Shown here piece by piece: positions 5,085-5,313 of a DNA stretch of 5,313 nucleotides (positions within the stretch are counted from its first letter, which is position 1; each line of letters starts with the position of its first letter). The position numbers were made by a program, and so were the translations under genes. Origin of the DNA: Bacillota bacterium (GTDB lineage Bacteria; Bacillota; Clostridia; Christensenellales; Aristaeellaceae); contig JAEZTD010000126.1 in assembly GCA_023443705.1 (NCBI GenBank), positions 1-5,313 of the forward strand, given 5' to 3'. Below the pieces are notes generated by a model. The model saw only the letters and a program-made list of their open reading frames with translations. It had not been told where the DNA came from and did no database searches.

Positions 5085-5313
5085 GATTCAGTTGATTGCC
5101 GTGCTGGTGGCGGTCGCCTGCGCGCTGCCCGGCGTGTTCCTGGTGCTGCGCAAGATGTCCATGATGTCGGATTCGATCACGCATACCATTCTCCTTGGCA
5201 TCGTGCTGGCGTTCTTCCTGACGCACGACCTCAACTCCCCGCTGTTGGTCGTGGGCGCGGCGCTGATCGGCGTGGTGACGGTGTGGCTCACCGAAACGCT
5301 GAACCGCACGCGG
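5068..5313 (+). CDS. troD: Mn/Zn ABC transporter permease, second subunit (3' end outside the window)
   Basis: The first 82 codons of a second ABC-3 permease, open to the right edge. The block MMSDSITHTILLGIVLAFFL (32-51) is the counterpart of LLGDGVSHAALPGVVMAFLL in TroC, showing that the two are paralogues that would pair in one channel. Hydrophobic segments lie at about 8-28, 38-52 and 57-74. ATG 5068 is preceded by purine-rich GGGAGGGGAGCGGG, a good ribosome binding site, and overlaps the end of troC by 17 bases. A complete gene would be about 280-300 codons. Two different permease genes fit the tro type of operon better than znuABC, which has one. Confidence 0.9.
   Translation, partial: MSPQFEIQLIAVLVAVACALPGVFLVLRKMSMMSDSITHTILLGIVLAFFLTHDLNSPLLVVGAALIGVVTVWLTETLNRTR

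Overview
The window looks like chromosomal DNA from a GC-rich, Clostridia-like Firmicute. This is inferred from the strong AGGAGG-type ribosome binding sites, the tight gene packing, the Bacillus-type MntR and the clostridial style of the glycosylase. The exact taxon cannot be read from the sequence. The content is mainly manganese (or related divalent metal) homeostasis, with a DNA-repair gene at the left edge.

Left part, minus strand. Positions 1-572 hold most of an AlkA-type DNA-3-methyladenine glycosylase that runs off the left edge. Its reading frame has no ordinary start codon where the protein should begin. A good extended -10 promoter lies just upstream. Positions 573-1003 contain no convincing gene. 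They do hold a 14-bp palindrome next to that promoter and a pair of 18-bp inverted repeats (803-820 and 986-1003), each the tail of a terminator-like hairpin pointing outward. Positions 1004-1507 encode an MntR-type regulator in which all six manganese ligands of the Bacillus subtilis protein can be matched.

Centre, 1508-1738. This is a divergent control region. It holds a minus-strand promoter for mntR, a perfect 10-bp inverted repeat (1575-1605), and a strong plus-strand promoter (1672-1699) followed by an operator-like dyad with AGG/CCT arms (1709-1722).

Right part, plus strand. Five tightly spaced genes form a tro/mnt-type operon: troR (DtxR-family regulator with a C-terminal SH3/FeoA-like domain), troA (metal-binding protein), troB (ATPase), troC (permease) and troD (second permease, cut by the right edge). 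TroA captures the metal outside the membrane, TroC/TroD form the channel, TroB drives uptake, and TroR probably represses its own operon when metal is plentiful.

Overall this is a recognisable metal-uptake locus and not a new system. The oddities are two different Mn-type DtxR regulators back to back, a TroA without a lipobox cysteine, an 18-bp tandem repeat inside troB, the broken start of the glycosylase gene, and the unexplained inverted repeats in the two intergenic regions.
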